Shown: piece by piece, positions 44,208 to 57,160 of the stretch | How positions within the stretch are numbered: position 1 is the first letter of the stretch | How the letters are laid out: every line of letters starts with the position of its first letter | Assembly (NCBI GenBank): GCA_947623455.1 | Contig: OX392527.1 | Coordinates: forward strand, 26,838,201 to 26,902,200 | DNA: 64,000 nt | Reading direction: 5' to 3' | Source of the DNA: Mimachlamys varia | Taxonomy: Eukaryota > Mollusca > Bivalvia > Pectinida > Pectinidae | The notes under the pieces: generated by a model | Seen by the model: only the letters and a program-made list of their open reading frames with translations | What the model was told of the DNA's origin: nothing | The model's database searches: none | Translations under genes and position numbers: made by a program

Positions 44208-44440
44208 GTGCACCGTCTCTTATCCGGATATCATCCACCGTCTCCCATCCGGATATCATCCATCGTTTCCCATCCGGATATCATCCATCGTTTCCCATCC
44301 GGATATCATCCATCGTTTCCCATCCGGATATCATCCATCGTTTCCCATCCGGATATCATCCACCGTCTCCCATCCGGATATCATCCACCGTTTTCCCATC
44401 CGGATATCATCCAACGTCTCCCATCCGAATATCAATGTTT
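44208..44440. repeat. 25-bp tandem repeat, nine units
   Basis: Units of CATCCGGATATCATCCATCG plus TTTCC (variants CACCGTCTCC). Eight units carry CCGGATATC and the ninth CCGAATATC. The 104-codon ORF at 44208-44522 is the repeat read through. Confidence 0.95.
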
Positions 44441-46329
44441 ATTACTTGTATACATTGTATATATAGAGGTTACACAGCGAGTGGTTGTTCGATATGGAAT
44501 GTATTTCACTCGAAATATTTAAGTACACTGTAAGTGCCACAACAGCTCTTCAGACTTCGACTTCAGTATTCACACTCTATTTCTCCATTGTTTGACTTCC
44601 TGCTGTCTTAGAATCCTACACACTCGATCGACAAGAGGTGAGTAAATTTAGAGAGTTTTTATAGAAATTGCACGTAAGCATTCAATGAAAGGAACAGCTG
44701 TAAACGATTTCCGATTAATTTGGTTAAAAAAGCTGTGATGCGGCGAGTACTAGGGTATCATTATCAAGCAATGCTCAGAGTTTGATGATGGTGTTCTATG
44801 AAAAAAAAAAATAACGGAATTAAGTTGAACCGAAAGGTCATCGATCAATACCAAGGCCGACTACCTGTATAAACTGGATACTTCTTCACTCGTGTTAAAT
44901 AGAACTGACGCGACATTGACGCTGCAACTACACAGTTGGCATATCAACCGTAAGATACAGGTTTTGTTGAACACCATCTGGCTGTCCAAAAATTGACAAA
45001 TACATAATTTGCATGTCTTTCAAAATCATGTGGATATTTACACCCACTTTTTTTCAGAACATCGTCATACACATTGCTACATTGTACACAATATCAAGAA
45101 CGATATCTACCTACGGTTTAGTTTTGAATTATTAAAACAACCACAAGGACAACGTCTTCACTCGTTCTTTGTTGTTTTAAGATACATAAAAATAGTGCAG
45201 TCAAATTATTCAAAATATAGGCATAACCGTGACAAAATTGCAGCACAATTTGTTTTTATATTTTTTTATATAGTCCATGGTTTTGAACAACTAAAATTAG
45301 TGTATATCTTTTATGTTAGATACGATTGCCAACACTTTTGGTAGGAATTACTACCATATTAACATGCCCCTTTCGACTGAATGGAATTAAGGTTGAAAGA
45401 GTATTTTATATTCAAACAAATCAGATTGTTTTCTTTCCCCCCATAGCAAAGTATTGGGGATGCATAATTTTTTATAAAGCTGTGAAGTAGTGTGAATGTT
45501 AAACTTCAAATACAGTTCAGTATTTACATACATTTAATGCGGCTTTACTGGCAAAGTCATTTGTTAATTGAAAAACAAATGCGGAAAAAATCCATTTTGT
45601 TGTTGTTCAGAATCGTGGACTTTTATATGCCTTTTTTTCAAGGATTGAGCAAAATATGCTGGGGTGGAGTTCTCACCATCAAAACTTAGCCACATTTGTA
45701 AACTCATCATACCAAAATTAGTTTTAGCAGTAAGTGGTGCTCATACATGAATAGATACAGTATAAGATGCTTTAATTCATTTGCTTGCCCTTATTCAAAT
45801 TATATGCTTCAGAAATAGGTAGATCGTTCGATTTGGACATAAAATATCATCAATTAAACACAATTTGCAAGATTTGATGATTAATATTTTTTTTCGTATT
45901 CGAATGTACATTCAGTAAACTAAATTGAAAGTCATATTTTAAGAAATTAAATAAAGCCTGACATTGATATTGATGTTAATTAATATTGTTCTCTATATTT
46001 GAAAAGAAAAGAATAGCCAAAATAGTCTCGTGAAAAATGCTGTTCGGCCATATTGACAGTTCTTTTTTTCTTTAATGCAATACCTGGAGTGCAAACTTTT
46101 GACGTATCTGTTTTCTTTATTAGTTACTGTTAAATCCATATTTCCAGTGTTACAATTGAGGAAGATATTAGACCTCAAATATGGTCTTACGAGTGATTTT
46201 CAAAATTGTCCTGATCATTTAGATGGCCAAAAAAACACTTTCCCCTATTTGGATTTTCTGGGACTTCTTTTCTGTTATAAGTATGATGCTCATCAACCAA
46301 TGGTTTCCAATTAAATACCATTTTTTCTA
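44441..46329. other. No gene seen
   Basis: AT-rich non-coding DNA. The 111-codon ORF at 45009-45344 has no domain and a residue mix typical of AT-rich noise. Confidence 0.4.
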
Positions 46330-46707
46330 CATTTTCACGGGTGCGTAGCACGAGTGAAAATATCTTTAAAATCTGCCATACGAGTGAAATATTTTAATAG
46401 GAGATCATTTCATTTTCTTTTTATTACATTTTCAAAATTCCAAAAAGTCTTATTTCATATTTAAAATTTGCGGCTACAACTGATCGGGGCGGAGTACCTA
46501 AGGTTTATAGACTAATTAATACGCCACAGGATGAAGTTCCATTATTTGTTCAAAATATTGTAAAAATAAAAAAAAAAAAAACGTAACAATAAATCTATTT
46601 ATTTCAAAAATACTATAAATGTGTTTAATTTCCTTACTTTAAAGTATTTGATCCTAGAATAACAAAAAAATAATACACAAATAGTGCACAATGCTATTGG
46701 ACCAAAA

Positions 46708-46771
46708 CTTATATCATCACTAGCTACATTGTATATATAGTGATGATATCAGATTTCTTATATCATCACTA
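46708..46771. repeat. Hairpin and direct repeat ATATCATCACTA
   Basis: ATATCATCACTA (46711-46722) pairs with TAGTGATGATAT (46738-46749), and CTTATATCATCACTA is repeated directly at 46757-46771. Probably part of a larger, undefined element that may start near 46335 (TTTTCACGGGTGCGTAGCAC, itself an imperfect hairpin). Confidence 0.5.
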
Positions 46772-48698
46772 ATGCCACTCAGGCCATACATGATATCTAT
46801 GTCTGTACTTTGTTTATACGAAAAATTGTTGTTGCTGGTTGTGTATTGCAATGTAGTTCAGAATAGAAGGTACCATATCCTCGTTAAAGCTCGTGTCTTT
46901 TGTAACTTTAAAAAAAAAATATTTACTCGAGTGAAATAAATTTCATATCCAACAAGCACTTGTTGTGTCACCTCTATATATTATTCTTAAAATAAATAAT
47001 AACATGTGTTTTGTTCGTAGCTGTTTCGTCCCCATTATTTTGTTTTCGTTTTATGTGACGTGACGTGTTTTTATGTGTCTTGACAAAGGGGTGGATAGCA
47101 TTAAAAATTGATAGTTTCTTTGTTCGTACTGTCGCTATTACTTCAACGATCATATATCTATTTCTAGTAATGTACATCCAACGAACATTTGTTTGTTAGA
47201 GTCCAGTACATATGGTGGATCATACCGTCAGTATTACTAGACCTCATTATTCCTGAAATTATGTTTTTTTTTCTTACTTTATTCAGTGAATGGAAGGAAG
47301 TGATTCAGTGAAACAAAAGGCCTATGTAAGCAAAGTGCGAAAATAATATACATCTAACGTTAAGACACAAATGACCTTTTTCTTACTGTTTGTTCCAGTG
47401 CCGATTATATTATCTAAAATTTATTAAAAGACGCCAAGGTAGTTTACGTCATGTACATTTGTATATCACAGGGTAATACAGCTAGTGCATTAATTACAAG
47501 GCTTCACTGCAGTGTGCTGAGTTTGTGGATTTAAAACTGCAAATTAACTGTAAAATGTTCCAATAATAGTTCACTATTAAATCAACCGCGTTTCCCATCA
47601 GATCATTTAGTACTGTTATAATGAAGTCAAATTTGAAACTCTCTAAATAGATTATTTTAATATAAGTGTCAACAATTGTATTTTTCGAGAACTTCCTATT
47701 TAATATCCGACATTCTGTAACTTTACAGATGCTTTAAAATTCACTGAAGATCGTTGGACCACACTGTAAATGTCATCCTCGTTCAAAATTTCCCCAAGGG
47801 GAGGGTGCCATGTCAGCTGAGCTGTAAATAACTGGGATGTTGTCTACCCACATTTACGTCTACAGTCAAAAGATGTTCAAGCATTCTAATGGTCCTGACA
47901 GCTTCGGTAAATGTCTGATGTCGATTTCAGCAAAATCTTGTTGTCAGCTTACCCGTTTCTTCACGGGCTTTACCTCTTTTGGGACAAAAAATCGATGTCT
48001 AGGGATTAAATCTACTGGTAGGCGTCATAAAAGGCAGAGGAGTTAAAACAATGTCATGTTTGAGTGAACTATTGTTTCCGAAAAAAAATATTTTATGACC
48101 TTGTGGCATCGCTGTTCAAATATAAACAGCATCACATAACAAGCCCTAATGTTGGGAAATGTACAAGTGAAATAAACATGTACGTTGACTTTTTGGATTT
48201 AAGTTTTTGATGTTGATTAACGATGCAGTTAGAGAAAATACAAAACTTATCTATCTCATAATTCATTGCCTAGGTTTTCCAGCACTTGGTTTTTTGAGTC
48301 TCTACAAAGTGATGTACAATGTATATAGACTGGATCTGTGGTCAATTATAGTAAGTCAGTGTATATTCTAACATCATATCTACAAGGGTTTGCATGGTAA
48401 CCTTTGACATTGAATACAAAATATTGATTTGACATCAGCTACGATGTATTGTTCATAAAAAAACAGCATCGATGAAATTCAGAACTGAATAGCAACATTC
48501 GCATTAGAACGGTTACCATGGGAATCATATGCGTAGTCGTTGTGACAAAGATCACCAGAGCAATCTGAGACTGGTAAATGTCTTATATGAAACGTTTTAG
48601 CCGCGTGTAAAACAACATCAACTCGACCCGTAGAAAGCCACACATTGTCCCCATGGGAATGCCAACATCCTTCTATTCAGGAATTCAATAATTCTCAC
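46772..48698. other. No gene seen
   Basis: Non-coding AT-rich DNA; short ORFs without domains. Confidence 0.4.
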
Positions 48699-49336
48699 GA
48701 TTCCATCTTTTGATATATTTCAGCTTAGGCAATGTGTTATGTTTTTTCTTCATAAAATACAAAAATACATGTATATTCCCAAAAGGGCTAATTATATGTT
48801 TTTTAATCTCATAGTCAACCCCAAAGTCCTAATTTTACACAATATACAGTAATGTATATATATGAATAGAGATAATTTGTCACTACATGTAGGTTAATGT
48901 ATAATTCAATTTTCAATATACAATATATATATCAATATGTATTTTACCTATGTCCTATTTTCTTCATGAAATGTGACCCTAAAAGCTTCTATTATTATCG
49001 AGAAATGAAATAAAGTGTGAACGCAAAAAATCTTATTGTAGGCATAACAAAATGTTGTTTGAGTAAGAATGTGTACATATCCCTTGAACATCACTACTGT
49101 TCGAAAAAGAAATATCTTTTGTTGTGCTGTTTTCAACAAATTATCTTTACATTGTACGATGTAAAACAAATATTAACCAAGTATCTATATATTGTGTAAA
49201 ATTAGGACTTTGGGGTTGACTTTGAGATTAAAAAAACATATAATTAGCCCTTTTGGGAATATACATGTATTTTTGTATTTTATGAAGAAAAAACATAACA
49301 CATTGCCTGAGCTGAAATATATCAAAAGATGGAATC
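48699..49336. mobile_element. 638-bp non-autonomous element with ~150-bp terminal inverted repeats
   Basis: The left arm (48699 to about 48845, beginning GATTCCATCTTTTGATATAT) is matched by the reverse complement of the right arm (49190-49336) with about four differences. ATGTGTTATGTTTTTTCTTC, CCCAAAAGGGCTAATTATAT and CAACCCCAAAGTCCTAATTT are all shared. The ~340-bp centre has no transposase; small ORFs there span arm and centre and are not genes. The target duplication is not obvious. High arm identity suggests a recent insertion or ongoing gene conversion. Confidence 0.85.
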
Positions 49337-50524
49337 TACTAGCACACATGATGTAATTGAAAAGTCTGTTCTCACACAAACATGTGCAGATTCATTTTAA
49401 GATCTCGGCTCAATTTGATATTTTTTTTAGGAATCCATTCTCTAAAGTTAAAATGTTACACTACTCAGCAAAGCTTTAATTGTTGACTTCAATCATCGCG
49501 GTGAACACCATTGTTAAATTCTCTATAAATGTACATACAATGTACACAAATAAACAAATGCTACATTATGGCGCTCCAGAATCATCATTCATGATCGGTC
49601 ATTTTCCGTGTTTAAGATACTAGTTACATTGTACCAGCTCTGACCCAATCGGTCCAACTTTTGTGTAAGCTATTTCAGAACCAAGCTCTTACACTCTCAA
49701 AATAGAATTCTCGCAAGCTGATTTTATCATTTTCCGAGACATTATTCTAACGCAAACAATTCAATTCTTATACTGCTTTTGTGCTCGTAAATCCATACCG
49801 ACAATTGAATCTTTTTAAATAACAGAAATATATCATAATGTAATCTTTCTACAATGTATTATGTAAATCACGTTGAAAATTCTGTTTGCAGAAGTGAAAT
49901 TGAAATGAATACTTTAATTTTCTCATTTCTATGCGCTAATAAAACGTATCTAAAATGTCAGCCCATCTTACAAACGGAGGATATAATAATAGGTGACTTA
50001 AGTTGAGACAGGCGGGTTTCCGAGTTTAGGTCGCGATTGAAGGTGCCAGCATTTGTGTAGGTCGTGACTTAAAGAGCTTCAATGTTTTCGTACCTGTAGT
50101 TCGCGACCCTAGGGGGGCGGGATTGTGTAGTGTAAGGGATAAGCTTTAGGTTTTAGTGGTTTGATACGTTCGGAAGTTTGGAAGATCACCATACATACAG
50201 TAGTATTTAAATAAATATACACTACTTATTAACCAAACAATATTGGAAATACCAATTAATTATGATTTTGCATTTTTTTTCTTTTGTTGGGGATTTTAAA
50301 AGGACACATGGATATCGGTTTTTCGTTCTAAAGAAACTGCGCTGAAAATCTTAAACAGCGATTGTATTTTCCTGTTATTGGTACATGTATGATCAGAAGG
50401 TTCTGTTGGATTGTTCATTCAAGGACGACCTCTAAGTGTATGCTATACGAATGTGTCTGTTGAGTACATGTGTACTTGGGAGGTTGTGATATGTTCGTGT
50501 AAGCCCCCTAACGATAGTCCGGAT
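49337..50524. other. No gene seen
   Basis: Mostly AT-rich. A less AT-rich stretch at 49985-50170 with GGGGGGCGGG could be promoter-like, but no exon follows that I can support. Confidence 0.4.
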
Positions 50525-50564
50525 CTTTTGCCGATTTAAAGTGCTACCACACTGAAGTATACTG

Positions 50565-50915
50565 CTGAATGCTCCCAGCAGAACAGTTCAACCTGTCACA
50601 TTGTACTGACAACGTGTGAACCAGTCGTTCAACTTCCATAATGCTGAGCGTCGAGCAGGGAGTTGTAACTACTATTTTTGAGACTCTGGTATGTCCTGGC
50701 CTAGGTACAGAAACCAAAGCATTCTACAGAGAGGCGAACACTCAGATCCCAAATTTAGGCGTCTCTTACGATCATGCAATGGGGTACAACAGGTAAAATT
50801 CTTACGTCCTATATCTGATGGGCCTACATGTAAGATCAGACGTCGCAATGGTACTATTCTTACGTCCTATATCTGATAGGCCTACATGTAGGATCAGACG
50901 TCACAATGGTCTGCA
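50565..50915. repeat. Candidate dispersed repeat with a 58-bp two-copy tandem end
   Basis: GCTCCCAGCAGAACAGTTCA, ACCTGTCACATTGTACTGAC and GTCGTTCAACTTCC are wording I associate with a common molluscan repeat. At its right end CTTACGTCCTATATCTGAT starts two units at 50801 and 50859 (period 58), each with GCCTACATGTA and GATCAGACGTC. Family assignment is from memory only. Confidence 0.4.
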
Positions 50916-52009
50916 TACATCCTGTAACTTCCCAAATGGTTCTCTTTAATAACAGTCCTTATGATGATTAAAGCTTAATTAATAAAGCCCAGATATCCTT
51001 CAATTGAGAGTAACATAAATTTAACCAAATCCGTGCCATTTAATTACAACAATAAAAACAATTCCATTAGAATGAACTGAAGACTCATAGAAGAATTAAA
51101 AATTACTACAAGCAACACAGCTACTTGACAATCATGTTTTTTGATAACGACGCTGAGTTTACCAGTTACTAGCACAAATACCCTGTATAAGGTTATTGTG
51201 CCTACCTAAATGATCCCCACAAGGCCACGATGACCTCTCAGTACACACAATCAGTTTGCTTCTACAGTAACAGTTTATCATCATGTAAACATGTTGTGAA
51301 CAGATAATAAAATACAAAAGAAATTCATCATAGATTCTAAAATGAGTTTGCACGCATGATGATGAGAAGCAAGGGGAAATGCTAAAACAATGTATGATGC
51401 TACTTGTATTCCAAAACCTGGCCCTCGGGCACGAATAAAAACGATAATTGAAGCATTAATGTATCTTAACCACAATCGGGATTGTATTTGAAAGCTTGAG
51501 ATGGCTACAGAATTATGCCAGAGGGCCAACTTACTATAACGACAACCTAATAGTGACGTGCTACCAAGCAAATGGCTCAGTGAAAGACAGAGATGGAGAG
51601 TCGCATATCTATTCGATCGGTGCTAGGCTATTTTTGACACATTTCTATCAGTCGGTAATCTATAGCATGCTTCGTGTATATAATGATGTTATATAAGTTT
51701 AAAATCTTTACTGAATGATCGTTGGGTAAGCAAAGTTACGAATGTTTGATAAAAGCTTAACTTTTTTTATATATTTCAAAAAGCACTATTTTTGGAACTG
51801 TATTATCATAAATCCAGACTGCGTACGATATTAAAGGCAATATTTGTCTTTGACAACAAATGCAATGACAATATTTGGCTCTTAAGTTTTATGATTGTGA
51901 TCGTTCATGTCAATTTGGGTCGATACTCACTGGAATTGCGATAGCTTTAATGTACATACAGTGTTCAGTCAAACCTGTCAATACTGGACACTCAAGAGAC
52001 AAAACAAAA
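50916..52009. other. No gene seen
   Basis: Opposed overlapping ORFs at 51281-51571 (minus) and 51496-51696 (plus) show no domains. Confidence 0.4.
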
Positions 52010-53142
52010 TGGTCCTTTATAGTCAGGTCCATTATACAGAGGTCGGGTGTATAGTAAATTGCACAGAGTGGGTCTGATGAGTCTTTCCTTTATAGACAGG
52101 TCCTTTAAACAGAGGACGGTTATATAGTAAATTGCACAGAGCGGGTCTGATGACTCTTTCCTTTATAGACAGGTCCTTTAAACAGAGGACGGTTATATAG
52201 TTAATTGCACTGAGTGGGTCTGATGAGTCTTTCCTTTATAGACAGGTCCTTTATACAGAGGTCGGGTGTATAGTAAATTGCACAGAGCGGGTCTGATGAG
52301 TCTTTCCTTTATAGACAGGTCCTTTATACAGAGGTCGGGTGTATAGTAAATTGCACAGAGCGGGTCTGATGACTCTTTCCTTTATAGACAGGTCCTTCAT
52401 GCAGAGGTCGGTTATATAGTTAATTGCACCGAGTGGGTCTGATGAGTCTTTCCTTTATAGACAGGTCCTTCATGCAGAGGTCGGTTATATAGTTAATTGC
52501 ACCGAGTGGGTCTGATGAGTCTTTCCTTTATAGACAGGTCCTTCATGCAGAGGTCGGTTATATAGTTAATTGCACTGAGTTGGTCTGATGAGTCTTTCCT
52601 TTATAGACAGGTCCTTCATGCAGAGGTCGGTTATATAGTAAATTGCACTGAGTGGGTCTGATGAGTCTTTCCTTTATAGACAGGTCCTTCATGCAGAGGT
52701 CGGTTATATAGTTAATTGCACCGAGTGGGTCTGGTGACTCTTTCCTTTATAGGCAGGTCCTTTTTACAGAGGTCGGTTATATAGTAAATTGCACAGAGTG
52801 GGTCTGACGAGTCTTTCCTTTTTAGACAAGTGTCCTTTATATAGAGGTCGGGTGTATAGTAAATTGTACCGAGTGGGCCTGGTGACTCTTTCCTTTATTG
52901 ATAGGTCCTTTAAACAGAGGACGGTTATATCGTTAATTGCACTGAGTGGGTCTGATGAGTCTTTCCTTTTTAGACAAGTGTCCTTTATATAGAGGTCGGG
53001 TGTATAGTAAATTGTACCGAGTGGGTCTGGTGACTCTTTCCTTTATAGATAGGTCCTTTAATAGAGGACGGTTATATAGTTAATTGTACCGAGTGGGTCT
53101 GATGAGTCTTTCCTTTTTAGACAAGTGTCCTTTATATAGAGG
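52010..53142. repeat. 73-bp tandem repeat, ~15 units
   Basis: Units carry GGTCTGATGAGTCTTTCCTT, TATAGACAGGTCC, ACAGAGGTCGG and ATATAGTAAATTGCAC. Successive GA-TCTTTCC starts at 52079 and 52152 give the period. Neighbouring units share variants (TTCATGCAGAGG in the middle block, TTTTTAGACAAGTGTCC in the right block), a sign of local unit copying. The first and last units fade into flanking text that reads like the repeat (AAACCTGTCAATACTGGAC; GATAACAGGCTTGGCTG). Confidence 0.95.
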
Positions 53143-54589
53143 TGCCCCTGATAACAGGCTTGGCTGGATATCTGTGTGGTTCTATGAAGAACGTTTTAAT
53201 GTCCAACAGTTAACTTATCAGTAACTTATTAGTATTATACCTCTAACGTTTATCTATCAAACTGATTACTCCTCTAACACAATGCTCATTAATTGTAGAC
53301 GCGCTTAAAACAAGTGTTTGTCACTCTCTGCGAAACTAGCTGTATTCAGCATCAGGACTCTCTGTGTAGTTTTAATGTCAGCAATCACAATAAGCCTGGT
53401 GCCATTGCCGAGGGTCGAGGGGTTCACCCCATCCTTAAGTACACACAATCTCCACTAATACACATACCGTAAAGTGTGTTTATACATTGGGTATTATTGA
53501 TTAACTGTTTCATTTTATTAATTGTTCTGTTTATTAAATGAAATGTAAAACATTTATTGCATAGAACATTGTTAACTTATGAATTAATCGGTCGTCACCC
53601 CGGTGCAGGGTTAGATGGTCCTTGCTCTTCAATAGAGTATTATTGAAGATTTACTGCGCGCCGTGTTTAACTAGGGCTGTGCTTAGTGATGTGGTCTGTT
53701 GACAGTACCAACCCCAGCTATTAGGACATATGGTTCTGTGGCTATAGCAACGATATTGGGCCATAAATGGTATTGACCTGAATCGCAACTTTGTCCTTTA
53801 TTTGGGGCTATGAACATGATCAACTGTGCTTTCATTTATCCTGCAGGTCACAATTACATCTAACTGATTTGTCGATCAATGGGAATTATTTTAAGGTTGG
53901 AAAGCCAGTTTAAGTCTGTGACAAAATTTTCAATTCAACGCATTGATTTAATTTTTATTAATGCGGAAAGTGCGTTGCATAATATAGTATGTGCGTGAGA
54001 TATGGAATAGACCCGAAATTTTAGTATCTCTCAATTCAGGTGTTGGTAAAATATCCAACAGTAGTTCTTTTACGGTCGATACAACTTCACAGAACAACAC
54101 AAAACAAATCAAATATAATAAAAATCTAGGAAATGTGTAGCGAATGGTATTTCAACTCACATTATACGACTGAAAATATGTGAAATTCTTACAGAAACTT
54201 CAATAAATTGTTGCGGTTATCTAAAATCATATAATCGTTTATTGTTTTTCTAAGAACAACTTTCATTTTGGATGCTATAGGCGAAATTGCTAGGTGAGCA
54301 CCTGTAAAATATATTACAAATGATTACTAACCATTAACCGATTGCAGTTGTATGCATTGAGGACATGTTTAGCACAACACAGACATTACATTTTTAGCTA
54401 ACAACAAAATGTAACAGTTTAAGTAACGTCAAAACAAATTGCAAAAGTTGAAGACAAAATATAATCCAACCCACAGAAGAACTATATTGACTATTTGTGC
54501 AGTTTTTCCTCTTAGTGCGCAGTTTGGTTTGTTACTTGTCCGACCTCAATTCTATGACGAAGACTTATTCAGATTTGAATGATAAAACC
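53143..54589. other. No gene seen
   Basis: AT-rich non-coding DNA, nothing recognisable. Confidence 0.4.
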
Positions 54590-54740
54590 GGCGCCAAAGA
54601 TGAAACAAAAGACGCTTACCCTTCCGAACCGCCTTGTAAGAATCTACTTCTCCAAATTGCCGCTCTGTAATTATTGCATATGCGTAGGAGTAAGCAATGT
54701 CTTGTTCATCGACGACACCATTATTGTAAATCAAATCCTT
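54590..54740. repeat. Two opposed short matches to the Penelope 3' tail
   Basis: On the plus strand GATGAAACAAAAGACGCTTA plus CCCTTCCGAA (about 54599-54629) resembles GATGAAGCAGAAGACGCTTA of the tail at 62585. On the minus strand GGTGTCGTCGATGAA (54723-54709), then GCTTACTC, matches the same tail. Either this is a rearranged tail, or a minus-strand exon (54824-54620, ending AAGG|GTAAGC) that resembles it by chance. Confidence 0.35.
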
Positions 54741-56469
54741 AGGCGGATCCATGATTTTGGGGTAGAAGGGGCGTACTTTTTCTGGAATGAACTTTTGTGA
54801 ATAGGTGTTCGTCCTCTCAATCATATTGAGTTCACAACAATATTATACATACTTTGCTGTTCATACGGGAAGTGTTCGATTTTTTTTTTTTTGCAAGCGC
54901 CCTGTATACGAGTATCACGTAATTAACGTGCATTAAACCAGTACGAACTACATCACCGCACATTGCTGTATTGTGTATATAAATTTCATTGAAATCCACT
55001 ACCGGTTCCCTTGCAATACACAGTGTTGGAAATGGTTAGAAAAGAATAGAAAATGTCGCTGAACTCAGGGGCTATGTAAAAGCCCGCTGTAAGTTGGGAT
55101 TAAGCGTCAAACATATATATGTTGTGATATGTGCTGCTTATAAGGATAAACGGATGTTATTTTCCACAGTTTATATAGATGGTATCCTAAATTTCATTCT
55201 TGTCATGAATCAAATATGCCCCTACTAAGGTATGCGGTTACCAACAAGTTGAACATCATTAAAATCAAGTCAATTACTGTTGACAAACTTTGGTTAAGCA
55301 TCTGGTCTGCACTTTATTCTGAAGAAAATTCTCAAGGTTAGGAAAATAAGTGCTCGTTGGATCCCACATATACTCACTGACGAGCTGAAACGTACACCGG
55401 TACAAACGGTTAAGAAACTGATTAAATAGTACCCAAAATATCATTTGATAGTCTAATAAAGTGTAGTGAGACATTGGTGCATTTTTGTGAACCTAAGTGG
55501 AAAGATGACAATAGGATATGGGCTTTGAAATAGCCAAAGGGCCAAGTAAGTTGTATTGTTAGACGAACATTGGCAGAAAAGAAGGTGTTATACGCAATAT
55601 TATTTTAAAATATTGGACCAATCATGCAAATTGCTGTTCTAAAAGGTAGGAGTGTGCAAATATTTAAATTAAGGAATTACAAAGACAAAAGAAGTGAACG
55701 GGGTTCGGGTGATTTTATTTGTGCACTTCTACGAGATAATGTGTGTGCTATACTAACCCTAGCATTAGCTATGCTGTTTTGTCGGAAAGTGATATGAATC
55801 AGTATGCTTTTGGTGTTGTTCGGTTTTTGGTTTTATCTATACCAGACAGATAAAAGAGCCGTTTTTAGGTTGCAAAATCCTCACTAATTAAGAAGAGTAG
55901 AGCAAGTAGATCGGCAGTATTACGACATTCAAGAATATACAACGTCCTCAATTATTAATAGCGTCATCATACTAATGTGCAATGATTTCCTTTGTCTAAA
56001 CCCCAGAAGATAGCTAAGTAATTATTTATAGATGTATTTTCGTCATTAACACAGATCGCGTCTTTGTTCTCACATAATACGTGTTCCTGATAGATGACAT
56101 CAATATTGATCCGATAACAAGAACTGATAATGGATTCTGTAATATACCTCACCACTTAATCAAAACAATGCGAAATTGTTCACCTGAGCTACTAGATATA
56201 CACACATACTGTTATTGATCCGTTTGTTATCAGCGATATTGGCCATTCTCATTCTGAAAGTGGAAAACAAATTTTGTAATTGCAAAGTGACCCCATAGCT
56301 GCTTAAGCCTTATTAGAAATTCTGTCAATGCCAACGATCATTTTTCAAAATCAATTATGTTGAACTTGTTATTAAGGTCACTATTGAGCGAACTTTGACG
56401 AGGAGTTACCAACAAGAAGCAATAGATTATGAAAATTATCACCATATTTACACAAACATAACTTATTAG
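54741..56469. other. No gene seen
   Basis: Non-coding. The T-run at 54882-54892 and a few short ORFs are unremarkable. Confidence 0.4.
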
Positions 56470-56640
56470 TCCCGTATTAAAACAGAGAATTCCGAAGCGT
56501 CACCAAAACTGTAATCTCAAAATTGATTGAACTAGGCGAACAATATTAACAAAGGGAATTAACACTAAAAGCCATTTAAAATACAGGAGAATAAGACCAG
56601 GTGTTCCTGAAGAGTATTCTGGGTCACGTATAGGTAAATG
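56470..56640 (-). mobile_element. Penelope-like element 3' tail fragment
   Basis: On the minus strand: ACTCTTCAGGAACACCTGGT, CTTATTCTCCTGTATTTTA, CGCCTAGTTCAATCAATTTTG, GACGCTTCGGAATTCTCTG. This is the end of the tail seen at 20650-20790 without the upstream part. Decayed. Confidence 0.65.
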
Positions 56641-56694
56641 TCACTTTCCCGAATAGTGATTGTAGGCATCATTCTCATTCACAACAAGAAGATC

Positions 56695-57150
56695 ACGTAA
56701 CACACACATATGCTGCACCCCTTAAATTTAGTAACAGATACAGTACGCCGAAAAATTTAATTAAACTGCATCATAAGGCTGTTTCGTCTTCCTAGGACTC
56801 TTCAGTGATGCTAGGGGCCAAAAGGTGGGAATCCAAAATTTCTAAACAAATGTAGAAGCAGAAGAGTCAGGTGCGTAAAACCCCTTTAATTAATTAATTT
56901 AGAAGTAAATATAAACTAGTTCTGTATAATTTCAAATCGTGTACTACGAAAATGTGTATATTATGTCCCATGCCACTACTCAAATTAGATTTACTATGGC
57001 TATGGAGGCTCCAGCAAACCACGGGGACTTAAAAATCCACCAGCAGAGTTTGCCACCCCCTTTCTTTACAGATGACGTAACACACATATCTGCACTTTTT
57101 AAATTTAGTAATAGACACAGTATCACGAAAAAAATGAATTAAACTGCGCC
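56695..57150. repeat. ~85-bp direct repeat, 380 bp apart
   Basis: ACGTAACACACACATATGCTG...CTTAAATTTAGTAACAGA...TTTAATTAAACTGC (56695-56790) recurs at 57075-57160 as ACGTAACACACATATCTGCA...TTTAAATTTAGTAATAGA...ATGAATTAAACTGC. The interval carries no RT or other domain. It could be a solo duplication or the remains of a small terminal-repeat element. Confidence 0.5.
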
Positions 57151-57160
57151 ATACAGCTCA

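Noticed and set aside
45009..45344. 111-codon ORF rich in F, Y, H and I
   Set aside because: Residue bias follows the AT-rich base composition; no domain or signal.
49985..50170. Promoter or CpG island of a nearby gene
   Set aside because: Locally higher G content with GGGGGGCGGG, but no exon with coherent splice sites could be found on either side.
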